Positions 42,972 to 46,178 of a DNA stretch of 46,178 nt are shown in pieces. Position 1 is the first letter of the stretch. Every line of letters begins with the position of its first letter. Origin of the DNA: Terriglobia bacterium (GTDB lineage Bacteria > Acidobacteriota > Terriglobia > Terriglobales > SCQP01); contig JAJPKR010000046.1 of assembly GCA_021323595.1 (NCBI GenBank), forward strand, positions 1-46,178. The letters run 5' to 3'. Both the position numbers and the translations under genes were made by a program. Under the pieces are notes generated by a model. The model saw only the letters and a list, made by a program, of their open reading frames with translations. It did not search any database and had not been told where the DNA came from.

Positions 42972-44804
42972 ATGGCTGATTTTGCCGCTGAACTGAAAGG
43001 CCGCGCGGATTTGGCGGCCATCGTGGGCGAGACGGTGGCCCTCAAGAAGTCGGCCAATGGCTGGATCGGCCTTTGTCCTTTCCATTCGGAAAAGACGCCT
43101 TCGTTTCACGTTCATGCCGCCCGGCAGTTTTACTACTGTTTCGGCTGCCAGGCGCATGGCGACGTGTACACGTACTTGATGCAGGCGCACAAGCTGGATT
43201 TTCGCGGTGCGGTGGAGGCGCTGGCGGAGCGGCTGCGCGTTGCCCTGCCGGCGAGCTGGAGCCAAGGGGGCAACGGTCCCGAGGATGGCCGCCGCGCCGA
43301 GTTGCTGCGCATCCACGCCGCCGCGGCGCAGTTTTTCGCCGCGCAGCTGCGCGCGGCGCAGGGGGCGGGGGCGCGCGCCTACCTGGCGGGACGGGGCGTG
43401 ACGGCGGCGGCCCAGGAACGCTTCGGAATCGGCTTTGCCCCCGGCTCCGGCCGCGCGCTGACCGACTGGCTGCGCCGGCGCGAGTTCGCGCCGGGCGTCG
43501 CTTTGGCCTCCGGTCTTTGCCAATGGCGCCGGGCTGCCGCCGACACGGCATCTACGCCAGCCGCCGAGGCCGCGCGCTGGGACGATCTTTACGATCGCTT
43601 TCGAGATCGTGTGCTCTTTCCTATCGCCGATGAGCGTGGCCGCACCATCGCGTTCGGCGGCCGGGCGCTGGGTGAGCCCGATCCCGCGCGCCCGGCCCCC
43701 AAGTACTTGAATTCCCCCGAGACTCCCATCTACACCAAGAGCCGCGTCGTGTACAACCTCGACCGCGCCCGCGAGGCCATTCGCCGCTTGGGCTACTTCA
43801 TCCTGGTCGAGGGCTATTTCGATTGCCTGGCGGTTTTCCTGGCGGGCTTCGAGAACGTCGTGGCGAGTTGCGGCACCGCCCTGACGGCGCCGCAGATCGC
43901 CGCCGTGGCCCGCTATGGCAAGAACGCCATGATCAACTTCGATCCCGACGCCGCCGGTGCCGGGGCGGCCGAGAAATCGATCGGGCTGCTGCTGGAAGAA
44001 GGCTGCAAGGTCCGCGTAGTCCGGCTACCCGCCGGTCTCGATCCGGATTTATTCCTGCGCCAAAACGGCGCCCAGGCCTACGCCCAGGCGCTCAAAGAGA
44101 GTGAACCCTTTTTTGCCTTCTTAGGCGGGCGAGCACGGCGGCAATTCGATTTGCGGCGGGCGGATGGGCGGCTGGCAGCCCTCAACTTCCTGCTGCCTTA
44201 CATCAACCGGGTCGAGGAGCCGATGCTGCGAGTGGAGCTGACCGACCAATTGGCGCTGCAACTGGGCATCGAGAGTGCTGTCGAGCGCCAGCAACTCCGG
44301 CAGGCGGTGCAACAGCGGCGGTCGAGAGTGGCGGCGCCGGCCCTTGGCGGCGCCGGCACGCTCTTGCCGGCGGAAGCGGCGCTGCTCAGGGCGGTTCTGG
44401 AATGGGACCACGAGCGCGATCGTCTCTTGGCGCTGGCGCGGGAAGAGCAGCTTTTCGAGGGCCTGGCGGGACAGACGTTACTGAGCCGCCTCGGCGACGC
44501 GCAGGCTTCCAACTTCGAGTGGAGCGTCCTGCAAGAGCGGCTGGAACCGGTGGAACGAGAATTGCTCGCCGAAGCAGCTTTGCGCAGTACCGAGCCGCTG
44601 GATGAGAAAATCGTGGCGGGGGCGATCGAAGCTTTGCGCGATCGCCGGCTGGAGCGTCGGAAGCGGCGGCTGCAAGAGGAAGTGAAGGATGCGGCGGGGC
44701 GGCGTGACACTCTGAAAATAAAGGAATTGCTGGCCGAGCTTCAAACCGTGGATCAAGCGTTGAGCCGGCGCCGTCAAGACGCTCATTTGCATGCTGCCGG
44801 GTAA
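42972..44804 (+). CDS. dnaG: DNA primase
   Basis: This is a 610-residue replicative primase that synthesises RNA primers at the fork. The N-terminal CHC2 zinc finger has Cys35, His38, Cys56 and Cys59 (LCPFHSEKTPSFHVHA, YYCFGCQAHGD). The catalytic TOPRIM core contains FILVEGYFDCLAVFLAGF and the acidic NFDPDAAGAGAAEKS. The C-terminal helicase-binding region is present though weakly conserved, and the length is normal. ATG 42972 starts at the usual N-terminus (MADFAAELKGRADL); an ATG six codons upstream is the alternative. It precedes rpoD, the common dnaG-rpoD order, but the gene upstream is the BNR protein, not rpsU. Confidence 0.97.
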   Translation: MADFAAELKGRADLAAIVGETVALKKSANGWIGLCPFHSEKTPSFHVHAARQFYYCFGCQAHGDVYTYLMQAHKLDFRGAVEALAERLRVALPASWSQGGNGPEDGRRAELLRIHAAAAQFFAAQLRAAQGAGARAYLAGRGVTAAAQERFGIGFAPGSGRALTDWLRRREFAPGVALASGLCQWRRAAADTASTPAAEAARWDDLYDRFRDRVLFPIADERGRTIAFGGRALGEPDPARPAPKYLNSPETPIYTKSRVVYNLDRAREAIRRLGYFILVEGYFDCLAVFLAGFENVVASCGTALTAPQIAAVARYGKNAMINFDPDAAGAGAAEKSIGLLLEEGCKVRVVRLPAGLDPDLFLRQNGAQAYAQALKESEPFFAFLGGRARRQFDLRRADGRLAALNFLLPYINRVEEPMLRVELTDQLALQLGIESAVERQQLRQAVQQRRSRVAAPALGGAGTLLPAEAALLRAVLEWDHERDRLLALAREEQLFEGLAGQTLLSRLGDAQASNFEWSVLQERLEPVERELLAEAALRSTEPLDEKIVAGAIEALRDRRLERRKRRLQEEVKDAAGRRDTLKIKELLAELQTVDQALSRRRQDAHLHAAG

Positions 44805-44954
44805 GGTCCAACTCGCAGATTTGGCGAGCGTTTATGCGCGCCCTGAGGCGAGGGAAAAGAAACTTCGACCTCCGTCGTTTCATCTAAAACTTGGGGGGAG
44901 TTCAGTTCCAGGTGCGCAACCGGGGCGCAAGCAGCTTGTCCGATTGTCCGAGGG

Positions 44955-44983
44955 GTGAAATGCAGCGCGAGAGCTGCTATAAT
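44955..44983 (+). promoter_or_regulatory. rpoD promoter with extended -10
   Basis: TGCTATAAT (44975-44983) is a perfect extended -10, and GTGAAA (44955-44960) matches four of six -35 positions at 17-bp spacing. A GCAGC/GCTGC palindrome (44962-44977) lies in the spacer. The predicted start near 44990 gives a leader of about 53 nt before the rpoD start codon. rpoD can therefore be transcribed independently of dnaG. Confidence 0.8.
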
Positions 44984-45042
44984 TACCCAATTTTGGGCCG
45001 ATTGGCTCGACGCAGCATCCTCCTGCCCCCCAAGGAGAGAAT

Positions 45043-46178
45043 TTGGCCATCGACGATCGTTACGACGAAATTCAGAAGCTAATCAACGCCGGCAAAGAAA
45101 AGGGCTACCTTTCCTACGAAGAGGGAGCGGAGCCGATCGGCGCTGACGATACCGCCAGCGAAGATCTGGGCGAATTGCTGACCAGCTTTGGCCGCCAGTC
45201 GGCGGAAGGTGACGAGGCCGCGGACCTCGACCGCGTGGACGAGGAGGACCTCGATCTTGACCTGACGCCTGGCGCGCTGGAGAAGACCAATGATCCCGTC
45301 CGCATGTATCTGCGGGAAATGGGCACGGTGCCGCTGCTGACCCGCGAGGGAGAGGTCGAGATCGCCAAGCGGATCGAGCGCGGCCAGGTCAAGGTGCTCA
45401 AAGCGCTGTCGCGCACGCCGGTCATCATCCGCGAGTTGATCGCCACCGGCGAGGAGCTCAAGCGCGGGACCAAGAATATCAAGGAAGTGGTGGTGGTGGA
45501 CATCGAGGAGGACGAGATCTCCGAGGAAGTCCTTCGCCGCCGCTTGACCGAAGTCACGGCGCAGCTCGACGAGCTGGCCGCACTGTATAAGAAGCTGGTG
45601 CAGGCGCAGGAGAAGCTGGCGGCGATTTCGCGCGTGAAGGAACCGCGCAAGCACCGCAAGGCGCGCTTTCAAGTCGCCCGCACGCAGGTGCAGATCTCGC
45701 GGCTGATTCGCGCGTTGCGCTTCACGCCCCTCGAGCTCAAGCGCCTGATCGAGAAGCTGACCCACGTGGTGGATCAGCTCCGCCCGCTGGAGGCGCAAGT
45801 CAGCCGCCTGGAGCGCAAGATCGAGAACACTCGCGGTGCCGAGGCGCTGAAGGAGTTGCGGCGCGATCAGCGGCAGTTGAAGGAGCAGATCGCGCGCATC
45901 GAAGCGGAAGCCGGCGCTTCCAGCGCCGATCTCAAGCGCACGCGTGTGACCATCGTCACCGGCGATCACCAGGCCGAGAGCGCCAAGCGCGAGCTGATCG
46001 AAGCGAATTTGCGCCTGGTGGTTTCCATCGCCAAAAAGTACACCAATCGCGGCTTGCAGTTCCTGGACCTGATCCAGGAAGGCAATATCGGCTTGATGAA
46101 GGCGGTGGACAAGTTCGAATATCGCCGGGGCTATAAATTTTCCACCTACGCGACCTGGTGGATTCGGCAGGCGATCAC
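45043..46178 (+). CDS. rpoD: RNA polymerase principal sigma factor, 3' end beyond window
   Basis: About 378 residues of the housekeeping sigma-70 factor are present. The start is TTG at 45043, with AAGGAG five bases upstream; the first residues are [20 protein letters not shown], typical of region 1.1. Region 1.2 is [20 protein letters not shown] (about residues 84-103). A long, charged, partly coiled-coil non-conserved region (about 140-310) follows. Regions 2.1-2.4 read [37 protein letters not shown] and [15 protein letters not shown]. Regions 3 and 4 lie past the right edge. The preceding 238 bp contain its own promoter. The rare TTG start may moderate synthesis. Confidence 0.96.
   Translation, partial: MAIDDRYDEIQKLINAGKEKGYLSYEEGAEPIGADDTASEDLGELLTSFGRQSAEGDEAADLDRVDEEDLDLDLTPGALEKTNDPVRMYLREMGTVPLLTREGEVEIAKRIERGQVKVLKALSRTPVIIRELIATGEELKRGTKNIKEVVVVDIEEDEISEEVLRRRLTEVTAQLDELAALYKKLVQAQEKLAAISRVKEPRKHRKARFQVARTQVQISRLIRALRFTPLELKRLIEKLTHVVDQLRPLEAQVSRLERKIENTRGAEALKELRRDQRQLKEQIARIEAEAGASSADLKRTRVTIVTGDHQAESAKRELIEANLRLVVSIAKKYTNRGLQFLDLIQEGNIGLMKAVDKFEYRRGYKFSTYATWWIRQAI

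Noticed and set aside
1-46178. CRISPR array, prophage, IS element or integrase
   Set aside because: No regularly spaced direct repeats, transposase or integrase motifs, or phage structural genes were seen in either strand.

Overview
The window is about 46 kb of very GC-rich bacterial chromosome. It most likely comes from a member of the Acidobacteriota. The signs are two Oar-type TonB-dependent receptors with carboxypeptidase-regulatory-like N-termini, an acidobacterial-style VWFA protein, an FG-GAP/ASPIC-UnbV plus TPR gene pair, a sortilin/BNR repeat exoprotein, a sulfatase-TPR fusion, and the sequence style of the principal sigma factor at the right end. This assignment rests on gene families and was not tested by a database search.

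Layout: the 5' half of a tRNA-Leu(UAA) gene (minus) is cut by the left edge. From 172 to 11663 lie mostly minus-strand exported or degradative enzymes: an S8 peptidase, a secreted protein of unknown function (plus), a secreted HExxH protein, a type-B carboxylesterase, and an overlapping hyuB/hyuA (hydantoinase/oxoprolinase-type) pair. Divergent from hyuA are a DUF2891 lipoprotein, an MFS transporter and the first TonB-dependent receptor, which ends at a strong terminator. Next come gmhA (minus) and a compact plus-strand operon (DUF374 acyltransferase, 6-phosphogluconolactonase, metallophosphoesterase). An M19 dipeptidase and a VWFA protein follow on the minus strand. Divergent from the latter are a sulfatase-like/TPR protein and, 14 bp later, an exported protein with a CheR-like methyltransferase C-terminus.

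The right third holds a small exported protein (minus), the second TonB-dependent receptor with a recognisable promoter and a strong terminator, and a 347-bp gap with REP-like palindromes. It continues with the UnbV/TPR pair, an EAL-domain protein, a 51-residue membrane protein, an alpha/beta hydrolase, a large BNR-repeat exoprotein, dnaG and the start of rpoD. The dnaG-rpoD order is the conserved macromolecular-synthesis arrangement, but rpsU is not upstream. rpoD has its own extended -10 promoter and a TTG start.

Overall this is a chromosomal region typical of a heterotroph that scavenges polymers and peptides: outer-membrane uptake, secreted hydrolases and periplasmic repeat proteins, next to housekeeping genes. 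I see no prophage, IS element, CRISPR array or obvious defence island. The least conventional items are the exported methyltransferase-like protein with its Thr-type sulfatase neighbour, the DUF2891/MFS/receptor block, the palindrome over the promoter of the second receptor, and a set of genes that look leaderless.
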